Part shown: in pieces, positions 1 to 6,658 of the stretch
Numbering within the stretch: the stretch's first letter is position 1
Layout of the letters: each line of letters begins with the position of its first letter
Assembly: GCA_047973085.1 (NCBI GenBank)
Contig: JBKEBI010000068.1
Location: 1-10,912, forward strand
Reading direction: 5' to 3'
DNA: 10,912 nucleotides
From: JBKEDG01 sp047973085
Lineage (GTDB): Bacteria > Bacillota_I > Bacilli_A > JBKEDG01
The notes under the pieces: model-generated
Seen by the model: only the letters and a program-made list of their open reading frames with translations
What the model was told of the DNA's origin: nothing
Databases searched by the model: none
Made by a program: the position numbers and the translations under genes

Positions 1-8
1 GGATTTAA

Positions 9-737
9 ATGATTTTTCAAAGACTTGAAATAAATATTGGTAAAGATAATGTTAATATGCTAAGTAATAAAACTGTTTTAATTATCGGTGTTGGTGGAGT
101 AGGAAGCTTTGCATGTGAGGCACTTGTAAGATCTGGTATTGGAAAGGTTATCTTGGTTGATCATGATGTAGTTGATATTACAAATATTAACAGACAAATA
201 ATTGCACTTCACTCTACAATTTCTAAAAGTAAAGTTGAAATTATGAAAGATAGAATTAATGATATTAATCCTCAATGTGAGGTAGTTATATTTAAAACAT
301 TTTATTCAGATGAATCTAGAGAAAATATCTTTACTTATGATATTGATTTTGTTGTAGATGCATGTGATACAATATCTGCTAAATATGATATAATTAAAAC
401 ATGTTTATCAAAGTCAATTCCTTTTATCAGTGCTATGGGTGCTGCTAATAAAGTAGACCCAACTAAATTTGAAATAACAACACTTGAAAAAACAAGTTAT
501 GATCCACTTGCTAAGGTTTTAAGAAAAAAAGTAAAAGAAAGCAGGCTTAAAGGAAAGATACCCGTTGTTTATTCAAAAGAAAAAAAAGTTAGATTGGATA
601 ATAAAATATTTGATGGTGAAACAAGAAAACAAAAATATCCTCCAGGAAGTAATGCATTTACTCCTAGTGTAAGTGGTTTAATATGTGCTTCATTTGTTGT
701 TAATTCACTTATTGCTGGAAAGTACTGGTTTAACTAA
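9..737 (+). CDS. tcdA: tRNA threonylcarbamoyladenosine dehydratase (TcdA/CsdL, E1-like)
   Basis: ThiF/E1-like ATP-dependent dehydratase that cyclises t6A at position 37 of ANN-decoding tRNAs to ct6A, acting in the cytoplasm. The 242-residue product has the nucleotide-binding loop GVGGVGS at residues 27-33, the acidic Asp51 at the end of the second strand, the ATP-contacting NINRQ at 59-63, the DACDT motif at 117-121 followed by Lys125, and SAMGAANKVDP near 141. These features and the N-terminal context (QRLEINIG, as in RFSRTELLIG of relatives) distinguish TcdA from MoeB/ThiF, and no zinc-binding CxxC pairs are seen. The start is fixed by an in-frame TAA at 6-8 directly before the ATG, so the gene is complete although its ribosome site is at the window edge. 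It is followed after 55 bp by msrA on the same strand, with no clear terminator between them. Confidence 0.93.
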   Translation: MIFQRLEINIGKDNVNMLSNKTVLIIGVGGVGSFACEALVRSGIGKVILVDHDVVDITNINRQIIALHSTISKSKVEIMKDRINDINPQCEVVIFKTFYSDESRENIFTYDIDFVVDACDTISAKYDIIKTCLSKSIPFISAMGAANKVDPTKFEITTLEKTSYDPLAKVLRKKVKESRLKGKIPVVYSKEKKVRLDNKIFDGETRKQKYPPGSNAFTPSVSGLICASFVVNSLIAGKYWFN

Positions 738-792
738 TCTAACAACATAGTATTTTAGTAAGAAAATAATTTTAAATGCAGGAGGAATTGTT

Positions 793-1290
793 ATGAAAAG
801 TATTTATTTTGCAGGAGGGTGTTTCTGGGGAGTTGAGAAGTATTTAGGTATGATAAGTGGTGTGGTTGAAACAGAAGTTGGTTATGCTCAGTCAGATATA
901 CTTAATCCAACGTATGCAGATTTATGTGAGGGTAGAAGTAGTGCTAGTGAAGTTGTTCGCGTTAAATATAATGAAAATATTGTAACTTTAAATAAAATTA
1001 TTGAACTATTTTTTAAAATAATAGATCCTACATCAATTAATAAACAAGGTGCTGATCGTGGTATTCAATACCGTACTGGTATATACTATACTGAAGAGGA
1101 GCAAAAAAACATTGCTGTGGAATTCATTGATAGTATTAAAGATAGCTTTGATAAAGAAATAGTAGTAGAAGTAGAAGAATTAAGAAACTATACTGTAGCT
1201 GAAGATTATCATCAAAAATATTTAGAAAAGAATATTAATGGGTACTGTCACATTAATTTTGCAAATTTTAGCGAAGAGGATTTTAACTAA
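793..1290 (+). CDS. msrA: peptide-methionine (S)-S-oxide reductase MsrA
   Basis: Reduces methionine-S-sulfoxide in proteins and free methionine, repairing oxidative damage. The 165-residue product begins almost at the catalytic motif GGCFWG (residues 8-13, nucleophile Cys10, with Phe11 and Trp12 forming the substrate pocket). It keeps NPTY (38-41), Glu53, ADRGIQYR (87-94, with Asp88 and Tyr93) and EDYHQKYL (137-144). Cys152 in the C-terminal GYCHIN segment is a candidate resolving cysteine, and Cys45 is a second possibility. The usual GHAE segment reads SASE here: the acid/base Glu53 is kept but the conserved neighbouring His is lost. There is no signal peptide, so the enzyme is cytoplasmic, and there is no fused MsrB domain. 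An AGGAGG site at 780-785 lies 7 nt before the ATG. The stop codon overlaps the start of the next gene, so the two are translationally coupled. Confidence 0.95.
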   Translation: MKSIYFAGGCFWGVEKYLGMISGVVETEVGYAQSDILNPTYADLCEGRSSASEVVRVKYNENIVTLNKIIELFFKIIDPTSINKQGADRGIQYRTGIYYTEEEQKNIAVEFIDSIKDSFDKEIVVEVEELRNYTVAEDYHQKYLEKNINGYCHINFANFSEEDFN

Positions 1291-2219
1291 TGAGAACTGA
1301 ATTTAAAGAAAAACTTATGATTTTAACTGAAGAAGAAATGGTACTTTTAAAATTTCAACGTGATAGTACAATAAACGCTATTAACCCTGATGAAGTTATT
1401 AAAGGAAATGATTTGTATATTGATAATGATATTAAGATTAGAAAATTATCAAGATTTACATATTTTTGTGAACATGAACATGAGTATGTAGAACTAATCT
1501 ATGGAATAAATGGAACTGTTAAGCATTTTGTAAACAATCAACAGCTTAATTTAAGGGAAGATAATTTTATTATTTTAAATAGTAGTGCACTCCATTGTAC
1601 AAAGCAAACTGATATTAATGATATGGCTATTAATTTTAATCTTCATATTGATTATGTAAACCGTTTAATTGAAGAATTAAATGATGATAATATAAAAGAA
1701 TTTATTAGAAATATATGTTTTGGAGACAGAGATTATCTGTTTATTGAAAATCCAAGTGATGATTTTAAAGTATTAATTGAATCACTTGTATATTACCTTG
1801 TTAATAATAAGTTTAATATTGTTGAAATAAAAAGTTTTATAGACTTTTCAATTAAAAACTTTTTTGTTAGCTCATATAGAAACTCTACAATAAAGCATAT
1901 AACTGATGAACATGATATACAACATAAGCTAATTACATATATTAAATCAAATTTTACAGTTGCTAATTTAGAAGAATTTTCTGAAATATGTGGTTATAGT
2001 TACTCTGAATGTAGCAAACTTGTAAAAAAGATTATGAACAAAAATTTTAAAGATGTTGTGAGACTTTATCGTCTAGAAATTGCAGCTAAACTTCTTCGAG
2101 ATTCTGATTATTCAATTACAAAAATTAGTAGATATATAGGATATGAAAACATTAATTATTTTTATAAAATTTTTACTGAAGAATATGGGTGTGCCCCAAG
2201 TAAATATCGCAATAATTAA
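1290..2219 (+). CDS. AraC-family transcriptional regulator with N-terminal cupin-like sensor domain
   Basis: 309-residue DNA-binding regulator. The N-terminal part (about 40-125) looks like an AraC-type cupin: a beta-rich segment with the His/Glu-rich HEHEYVELIY (62-71), then GINGTVKHF and FIILNSSALHC. A helical linker follows (about 125-205). The C-terminal AraC domain (about 208-307) has two helix-turn-helix motifs, near 224-246 and 276-298, and the family signature from ISRYIGYENINYFYKIF to the final GCAPSKYR. The TAATG overlap with msrA plus GAAGAGGA at 1273-1280 support this start and indicate coupled expression. The effector and target genes cannot be read from the sequence. Control of msrA or of a distant sugar or stress operon is only a guess. 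A strong terminator follows, so this is the last gene of its unit. Confidence 0.88.
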   Translation: MRTEFKEKLMILTEEEMVLLKFQRDSTINAINPDEVIKGNDLYIDNDIKIRKLSRFTYFCEHEHEYVELIYGINGTVKHFVNNQQLNLREDNFIILNSSALHCTKQTDINDMAINFNLHIDYVNRLIEELNDDNIKEFIRNICFGDRDYLFIENPSDDFKVLIESLVYYLVNNKFNIVEIKSFIDFSIKNFFVSSYRNSTIKHITDEHDIQHKLITYIKSNFTVANLEEFSEICGYSYSECSKLVKKIMNKNFKDVVRLYRLEIAAKLLRDSDYSITKISRYIGYENINYFYKIFTEEYGCAPSKYRNN

Positions 2220-2221
2220 CT

Positions 2222-2249
2222 ACAAGTAATGTATGTTACTTGTTTTTTT
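2222..2249 (+). terminator. Rho-independent terminator after the araC-type gene
   Basis: An 8-bp perfect stem (ACAAGTAA at 2222-2229 with TTACTTGT at 2236-2243) with a 6-nt loop runs directly into seven T residues (2243-2249). It begins 2 nt after the stop codon of the upstream gene and ends the tcdA-msrA-araC unit. The adjacent stretch 2250-2360 is A+T-rich and holds nothing else I can support. Confidence 0.85.
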
Positions 2250-2364
2250 GTAATAGTTTGTCAATTTAAACATAAATCTTCTACCATATTATTTACAGGT
2301 TAGAATAGGAAATATTTATAAATAAATGTTAATATACATTCGTTTTAAATAATAATGGTAAATC

Positions 2365-2393
2365 TAGAGAATTATTTCATATTATGTTATAAT
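2365..2393 (+). promoter_or_regulatory. Putative sigma-A promoter of the mnmA operon (extended -10)
   Basis: A consensus TATAAT at 2388-2393 is preceded by TG at 2385-2386 (extended -10). A weak -35 TAGAGA (2365-2370, 4 of 6 matching TTGACA) lies 17 bp upstream. Initiation near 2400 would give a very short leader before the mnmA start at 2414. The inference rests on consensus match and position alone. Confidence 0.65.
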
Positions 2394-2403
2394 ATAGTAG
2401 AGT

Positions 2404-2409
2404 GGTGAT
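2404..2409 (+). promoter_or_regulatory. Ribosome binding site deciding the mnmA start
   Basis: GGTGAT matches the 3' part of the canonical AAAGGAGGTGATC. With 4 nt to the ATG at 2414 it is placed correctly for that codon. It overlaps the alternative starts GTG 2402, GTG 2405 and ATG 2408, which are therefore less likely. Confidence 0.55.
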
Positions 2410-2413
2410 GAAT

Positions 2414-3547
2414 ATGAAAAGAGTAGCATTAGGAATGAGTGGGGGAGTTGATAGCAGTGTTGCTGCTAAAATTCTAATAGATCAAGGGTATGAAGTTATT
2501 GCTGTATTTATGCGCAATTGGGATAGTACTGTTAATAACGAAATGATTGGTATTGATATTGAAGAGGATGATATATGTCCTCAAGAAAAAGATTATTTAG
2601 ATGCAAAAAAGGTTTGCGAACAATTGAATATTAATTTACATAGATTTGACTTTGTCGATGAATATTGGAACGATGTTTTTATATATTTTTTAGATGAATT
2701 AAAAAAAGGAAGAACACCTAATCCAGATTTATTATGTAATAAATATGTTAAGTTTGATGCATTTAAAAAAGCTTGTGAAAGTTTCGATGTTGATTTATAT
2801 GCATTTGGACATTATGCAATTACTACATTTGATAAAAATGGGGTTCATTTAATTCAAGGTGCTGATAAAAATAAAGATCAAACATATTTTCTGTCGCAAG
2901 TAAGTAAAGAACAACTATCAGATGTTATTTTTCCAATTGGACATTTAGAAAAATCTGAAGTTAGAAAAATTGCTAAGGACAATAATCTCTTTACTTCTGA
3001 TAAGAGTGATAGTACAGGAATTTGTTTTATAGGTGAAAGAAATTTTCCAATATTTTTACAAAATTATTTTAAACCAAAAGAGGGTAATGTAATTGATATT
3101 ACAACTGGTAAAAAGTTAGGAACGCATTATGGTCTTGTTAATTATACGATTGGACAACGTAGAGGATTAAATGTTGGTGGAGCTAAATCAGCGCTTTACG
3201 TATGTGCAAAAAATATTCCAGAAAATATTTTATATGTATGCGATGAGGATAACCGTAGTCAGTTAATTTCTGTAAAATGTAGTGTAAATACGTTAAATTG
3301 GATAAACAAGCCTAAAACATCAAAGTTTTCATGTTTTGCGAAGTTTAGATATCGTCAGACACCGCATATTGTTGAAGTTGAAGTTTTAGAAAATGAAATA
3401 ATTGTAAAATATCCTCAAGGAGTAGAATCTGTAACACCTGGGCAAGCATGTGTGTTATATGTCAATGATGAATGTTTAGGTGGTGGGTTGATTAATAATG
3501 TATTTAACAAAAATGATGAAAAAATGGTATATTTAGGAGGGAAATAG
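2414..3547 (+). CDS. mnmA: tRNA-uridine 2-sulfurtransferase MnmA (TrmU)
   Basis: Adenylates and thiolates U34 of the tRNAs for Lys, Glu and Gln, giving the s2U part of mnm5s2U; the sulfur comes from a cysteine desulfurase relay. From the preferred start the protein has 377 residues, a normal family length. It has the PP-loop GMSGGVDSS at 7-15 that binds ATP, the MnmA-type acidic insertion around 41-60, the catalytic Cys108 in NPDLLCNKYVKF, FGHYA at 131-135, and the second catalytic Cys204 in STGICFIGERNF. The region after about 220, including YTIGQRRGL and the C-terminal beta barrel with TPGQACVLY, binds tRNA. Three codons further upstream (GTG 2402, GTG 2405, ATG 2408) are in frame, but 2414 fits the ribosome site best. 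The gene opens a four-gene unit; its last codons contain the ribosome site of the next gene. Confidence 0.96.
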   Translation: MKRVALGMSGGVDSSVAAKILIDQGYEVIAVFMRNWDSTVNNEMIGIDIEEDDICPQEKDYLDAKKVCEQLNINLHRFDFVDEYWNDVFIYFLDELKKGRTPNPDLLCNKYVKFDAFKKACESFDVDLYAFGHYAITTFDKNGVHLIQGADKNKDQTYFLSQVSKEQLSDVIFPIGHLEKSEVRKIAKDNNLFTSDKSDSTGICFIGERNFPIFLQNYFKPKEGNVIDITTGKKLGTHYGLVNYTIGQRRGLNVGGAKSALYVCAKNIPENILYVCDEDNRSQLISVKCSVNTLNWINKPKTSKFSCFAKFRYRQTPHIVEVEVLENEIIVKYPQGVESVTPGQACVLYVNDECLGGGLINNVFNKNDEKMVYLGGK

Positions 3548-4291
3548 ATGAGTGATTTAAATATTTTATTATCAGTAATTAATAAATTAAATATTTCAAA
3601 AGTGGATTTAGCTAATTATTTAGAAGTTAGTAGGCAAATGGTCTATAATTATTTATCAATGGATAGCTTTGATGATTGGCCAATAAAAAAAAGAATAAAA
3701 ATTTTAGAGCTATTTGAAGTAAATAATTATGAAGAACTTAAAAATTTAGAAGCTGATACAACTATGTTAAATATCATTCATGGTAAGTTAAAAGATGAAA
3801 ATAGCATAGAAATATTTGAAGTATATAATAACTTAGATTCAAATTCTCAACAAATGATTAACGATGTAATTAGACTATGTGAAGAGAATGAGACTAAAGA
3901 GTATATAGGTATATTTCTAAGTTTAGTTGAACATTCAATGATCTCAAATGATTATTACTATTTATTACAGTATTTAGCCAAGAATTTTAATAGGATAAGT
4001 CCAGATGAGTTTAAGCACAATCCTGATACTCAAAAGGCATTTGAGGGAATATTATATTCTGCTTTTAATTTATTTAATTCTAACAAGTACAGTAAAGACA
4101 AAACTGCTAGGGTTCATGAACAATTTGTGAAAGAATTAGAGAAAAAGCATAGTATAGATTCGCAGCTTTCTAATACAATTAATATTACTAAAATGCTCGC
4201 AAAAAATGAGCTAGGTATTGATTCAATTGATGACTCAAACATTGACGAAGTTTTAAAAAAAATTATTGAAATCCATGGTAGAAAATTATGA
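3548..4291 (+). CDS. Helix-turn-helix protein of unknown function
   Basis: I do not recognise this 247-residue protein as a named family. Residues about 14-38 form a plausible helix-turn-helix (SKVDLANYLEVSRQMVYNYL), reminiscent of XRE/Cro-type domains, followed by a conserved-looking DDWPIKKRIKIL stretch. The remaining 180 or so residues are predicted helical, acidic and Lys-rich, without transmembrane segments, signal peptide, cysteine clusters or a visible catalytic motif. The ATG follows the mnmA stop codon with no gap, and AGGAGG at 3535-3540 lies 7 nt upstream, so the start is well supported. Its last codons overlap the start of the Nudix gene (ATGA). A DNA-binding regulator with a helical effector or dimerisation region is the most economical reading. 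Base composition and codon use resemble the neighbours, so there is no sign of recent transfer. Confidence 0.75.
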   Translation: MSDLNILLSVINKLNISKVDLANYLEVSRQMVYNYLSMDSFDDWPIKKRIKILELFEVNNYEELKNLEADTTMLNIIHGKLKDENSIEIFEVYNNLDSNSQQMINDVIRLCEENETKEYIGIFLSLVEHSMISNDYYYLLQYLAKNFNRISPDEFKHNPDTQKAFEGILYSAFNLFNSNKYSKDKTARVHEQFVKELEKKHSIDSQLSNTINITKMLAKNELGIDSIDDSNIDEVLKKIIEIHGRKL

Positions 4292-4698
4292 TAAGCGGGT
4301 ACAAAGTTACTACTAAAGTGATATTTAGAAATAATAGTGATGAAATCTTAATTCTAAAAAAGGAAAATAACCCGTCACTTACATGGGACTTACCAGGGGG
4401 AACATTAGAAACAAATGAACAAATAGCAGAATGTATAATAAGAGAAATAAATGAAGAGTTAGGAATAACAGTTGATTTTAGTGATTTAAAATTATTCAAT
4501 GTATATGTTGTAAATAGAATAGAAAAAAGAAGTTTGTTAGTTCTTGTCTACACATGTCAAAAACAATTCTCAAATTTTATTTTGTCAGAAGAGCATTCAA
4601 AGTATATTTACGCAAATGAAAAAAAAATATTAGACTTAAAAGAGAAATCAGTTATTTTTGATATTTTAGAGGATATTAACAATGATAAAAATAAGTGA
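4288..4698 (+). CDS. Nudix hydrolase
   Basis: 136-residue Nudix-fold pyrophosphohydrolase that cleaves a nucleoside diphosphate linked to another moiety with a divalent cation. The Nudix box is complete between residues 38 and 60: Gly38, Glu44, REINEE at 52-57 with metal-binding Glu56 and Glu57, Gly59 and Ile60. It is preceded by the typical WDLPGG (33-38). The N-terminal strand (VTTKVIFRNNSDEILILKK) fits the MutT-like fold. The substrate cannot be told from the sequence; nucleotide-pool cleaning, NADH, ADP-ribose or capped RNA are all possible. The ATG overlaps the upstream stop (ATGA) without a clear ribosome site, suggesting translational coupling. The 3' end overlaps the next gene by 17 nt. 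Confidence 0.9.
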   Translation: MISGYKVTTKVIFRNNSDEILILKKENNPSLTWDLPGGTLETNEQIAECIIREINEELGITVDFSDLKLFNVYVVNRIEKRSLLVLVYTCQKQFSNFILSEEHSKYIYANEKKILDLKEKSVIFDILEDINNDKNK

Positions 4699-5257
4699 AA
4701 AAATATTGTATAGATATACAATAGGAGAAGATATTGCTAATGCTGTTGTACATGCTGTTGGAGCACTGCTTGCTTATATTGGGTTAATTTTCTTAGTCTA
4801 TACAGCATCTACAAAAGGTGAAATCAAAGATGTGATTGCATTCAGTATTTATGGAACAACGTTAATTTTTATGTTTATGATGTCAACGCTTTATCATGCA
4901 ATTTTTCATGATATGACAAGAAGTATATTTAAGAGGCTTGATCATTGTGCAATTTTTGTTCTAATTACAGGTACATATACTCCAATTGTAGTTTCATTAT
5001 TAGAAACAAAAGCTGCATATATAACACTAGGAATTTTATGTGTAATAACTATTGCAGGAATAATATTTAAAACAATATTTATTGGAAAGTTTAAAATCTT
5101 AAGTACATTACTATACATAGGTATGGGTTGGATGGTAATTTTTCAAATTAAAGACTTACTTGCTGCTCTAAATCCAAATGCAATTATTTTACTTGTAATT
5201 GGAGGAGCATTATATACGATTGGTGATATAATATATGCACTCAGTAAATTTAAATAA
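4682..5257 (+). CDS. Hemolysin III / PAQR-type membrane protein, truncated by an in-frame stop
   Basis: Integral membrane protein of the HlyIII (YqfA/PAQR, CREST) family; the bacterial function is uncertain despite the name. The open frame gives 191 residues with about six hydrophobic segments and family motifs: IANAVVHAVGALLAYIG near 18-34, STLYH at 68-72 (Ser68, His72), RLDH at 85-88 and the TGTYTP loop at 96-101. Family members usually run to about 215 residues and end in a seventh segment carrying HxxxH. Here a TAA at 5255-5257 stops the frame just before that segment, and the same frame continues with it (see 5258-5335). A product ending at 5257 would lack the last helix and two of the conserved metal-binding histidines. 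AGAGGA at 4668-4673 lies 8 nt from the ATG, and the start overlaps the Nudix gene by 17 nt. Confidence 0.85.
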   Translation: MIKISEKILYRYTIGEDIANAVVHAVGALLAYIGLIFLVYTASTKGEIKDVIAFSIYGTTLIFMFMMSTLYHAIFHDMTRSIFKRLDHCAIFVLITGTYTPIVVSLLETKAAYITLGILCVITIAGIIFKTIFIGKFKILSTLLYIGMGWMVIFQIKDLLAALNPNAIILLVIGGALYTIGDIIYALSKFK

Positions 5258-5335
5258 AATCATTTTATTTGGCATATTTTTGTATTACTTGCTGCAATTG
5301 CACAGTATTTGGTTATTGCATTCTATATACTATAA
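5258..5335 (+). pseudogene. Cut-off C-terminal segment of the hemolysin III-like gene
   Basis: Reading on in the same frame after the TAA at 5255-5257 gives NHFIWHIFVLLAAIA, then QYLVIAFYIL, then TAA at 5333-5335. This is the normal seventh transmembrane segment of the family, with the HxxxH pair (first and second His at codons 5261-5263 and 5273-5275). With it the protein would have 217 codons, the usual family length. Relatives commonly have an aromatic residue where the stop lies, so one base change in a Tyr codon (TAT or TAC to TAA) explains it. The segment has no start codon or ribosome site of its own. Confidence 0.8.
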
Positions 5336-5367
<32 letters not shown>

Positions 5368-5378
5368 TATAGTTAAAT

Positions 5379-5410
5379 AACAGCACATTTATATAAGTAG
5401 ATGTGCTGTT
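5379..5410. terminator. Bidirectional hairpin terminator between convergent operons
   Basis: A 10-bp perfect inverted repeat (AACAGCACAT at 5379-5388, ATGTGCTGTT at 5401-5410) with a 12-nt loop lies between the end of the hemolysin III frame and the stop of the minus-strand ATPase gene (5413). The plus side is followed by TTTT (5409-5412, partly in the stem), the minus side by ATTTAACT. The tails are short on both sides, but position and symmetry fit a shared terminator. Confidence 0.7.
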
Positions 5411-5412
5411 TT

Positions 5413-5958
5413 CTAGTTTAATCCTATCTCTCTATTATTCTCATTAATATAGCTTTTAATCCATTCAATTACATCTAAATTGACTTTTATTTCATCTCCA
5501 ACAAGCTCTTTTATCTCAATGCTATCGTAAGTAAAACTTTTTTGATTAACTGAAGAACTATATTTAATCTCACAGTTTGTATCATTAATTGTTAATAGAT
5601 ATATTGCTTCCCCTAAATTTCCTATTGGTATACAATCAATATGACTTTTTTTCATTGTAACTGTTACTTGTGTATATTTTCCAAATTCACTTGTGATTTT
5701 TAAATTTCCATCTGCCTGCTTTGCAGTCAACTTAAAAAGTGAAAGTCCAAGCCCTACTTTTCTAGTAGTTCTTGATGTTGTAAACGGGCTAGTAATATCA
5801 TTTAATCTTTCTTCTTCAATTCCAGTACCATTGTCTTTAATTTCTATTAACAAAATGTCAGAATTAGTATTATAATTCAAATTTATCTCTACAAGCGTTG
5901 CTTTTGCTTTAATTGAATTATAAACTATATCCATTATATGCATTGATAAATCATTCAT
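5413..5958 (-). CDS. Histidine-kinase-type ATP-binding protein without phosphoacceptor domain (hydrogenase-cassette family)
   Basis: 181-residue protein consisting of a GHKL/HATPase_c fold plus a C-terminal extension. The N box is at residues 7-20 (HIMDIVYNSIKAKA, with Mg-binding Asn14), the G1 box DNGTGI at 42-47, the F-box-like SPFTTSR at 57-63 and the G2 region VGLGLSLFK at 68-76. No DHp helix or phosphoacceptor His precedes it, so it cannot be an ordinary autophosphorylating sensor kinase. The segment SHIDCIPIGNLGEAI at 105-119 resembles a motif of the stand-alone ATPases found beside clostridial [FeFe]-hydrogenase genes. The start at 5958 is chosen because TGAGGTG at 5966-5972 lies 7 nt upstream and the protein then begins MNDLSMHIMD, as in relatives; a longer frame starting at 6024 adds only antisense-like sequence. 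It overlaps the PHP gene by 8 nt and is the last gene of the cassette. Confidence 0.82.
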   Translation of the reverse strand: MNDLSMHIMDIVYNSIKAKATLVEINLNYNTNSDILLIEIKDNGTGIEEERLNDITSPFTTSRTTRKVGLGLSLFKLTAKQADGNLKITSEFGKYTQVTVTMKKSHIDCIPIGNLGEAIYLLTINDTNCEIKYSSSVNQKSFTYDSIEIKELVGDEIKVNLDVIEWIKSYINENNREIGLN

Positions 5959-6658
5959 TTTTAAACACCTCAAACACATTATCAATGGATAGTTGATCAA
6001 TTTCAAAATAATTATCGCTATCATTTATTTGTGCAATATTATGTGCATCACTATTATAGATAACATTTTTATTTTTAAGAAATGGACAAACTTTCACTAT
6101 TTTTTCTAAATTTTCACTATTTATTAGTTCAATTCCATCTATATCATCACTATTTTCCTGTTTAATGATATTTAATAAGCTCGTTGTAGGTTTATCTAAA
6201 TGAGCTAATATTTTTATACAATGATAGCCTCTTAGAACTTCTAAAATTTCACTTAATGAAGTATCTAGATCATTCACCAAATAATATGGATATATTTTTG
6301 TTTCAATATCATATTCGTTCATTACAGTTTGTTCACCATAATATTCAATGTCATATTTTTCTTTTTTAATTATTGAGTTAAGATATTCTTGAAATTTGTT
6401 AATTTCTTCATATTTTTTAAAATATACAAGTAAGTGCCCTCCTTCTACTTGTAATTCACAACCATATATAATCAGCATATCAAAGCTGCTAGAAAGCATT
6501 TTAAATGCAGGACATTGCATTGTACTATTATGATCTGTTATCGCAATAACATTTAAATTAGTTAAAGTTGCCATATTTAAAATGTTGTTAGGAGTCATCA
6601 AATAATCACCACATGGACTTAAAATACTATGAATATGTAAATCATAATAAAACTTCAT
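5951..6658 (-). CDS. PHP-domain metal-dependent phosphoesterase
   Basis: 235-residue PHP-family protein, a probable metal-dependent phosphatase or phosphodiesterase. The metal ligands of the fold are in place: DLHIHS (Asp6, His8, His10), the family-specific SPCGDYLMTPNNI at 14-26, ITDHN at 40-44 (Asp42, His43), GCELQ at 66-70 (Glu68), GGHLLVYF with His75, AHLDKP at 152-157 (His153) and NSDAHN at 202-207 (Asp204, His206). The CGD-MTPNNI signature and the late HLDKP/SDAH motifs match the PHP proteins encoded in clostridial [FeFe]-hydrogenase clusters better than polymerase-associated PHP or HisK histidinol phosphatase. The start overlaps the preceding stop (ATGA), with AAGGAG at 6670-6675. The substrate is unknown; dephosphorylating a cassette partner is an inference. 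The insert around 85-135 appears shorter on motif and more Tyr/Glu-rich than usual. Confidence 0.85.
   Translation of the reverse strand: MKFYYDLHIHSILSPCGDYLMTPNNILNMATLTNLNVIAITDHNSTMQCPAFKMLSSSFDMLIIYGCELQVEGGHLLVYFKKYEEINKFQEYLNSIIKKEKYDIEYYGEQTVMNEYDIETKIYPYYLVNDLDTSLSEILEVLRGYHCIKILAHLDKPTTSLLNIIKQENSDDIDGIELINSENLEKIVKVCPFLKNKNVIYNSDAHNIAQINDSDNYFEIDQLSIDNVFEVFKNE
5966..5972 (-). promoter_or_regulatory. Ribosome binding site deciding the start of the last cassette gene
   Basis: TGAGGTG on the minus strand, 7 nt before the ATG at 5958. It favours this start over the upstream in-frame ATG at 6024, which lies deep inside the PHP gene. Confidence 0.6.

Noticed and set aside
2250..2364. 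Possible riboswitch or T-box leader upstream of mnmA
   Set aside because: The probable transcription start lies near 2400, so this stretch would not be transcribed with mnmA, and no conserved stem or specifier motif is visible.
5413..5958. MutL/HSP90-like reading of the GHKL protein
   Set aside because: Too short, lacks their downstream domains, and its N box, GLGLSLFK box and C-terminal SHIDxxPxG motif fit the hydrogenase-cassette ATPases better.
5959..6024. Longer N-terminus for the last cassette ATPase (ATG at 6024)
   Set aside because: The extra 22 residues lie inside the PHP gene, match nothing in the family and lack a ribosome site, whereas ATG 5958 has a good one.
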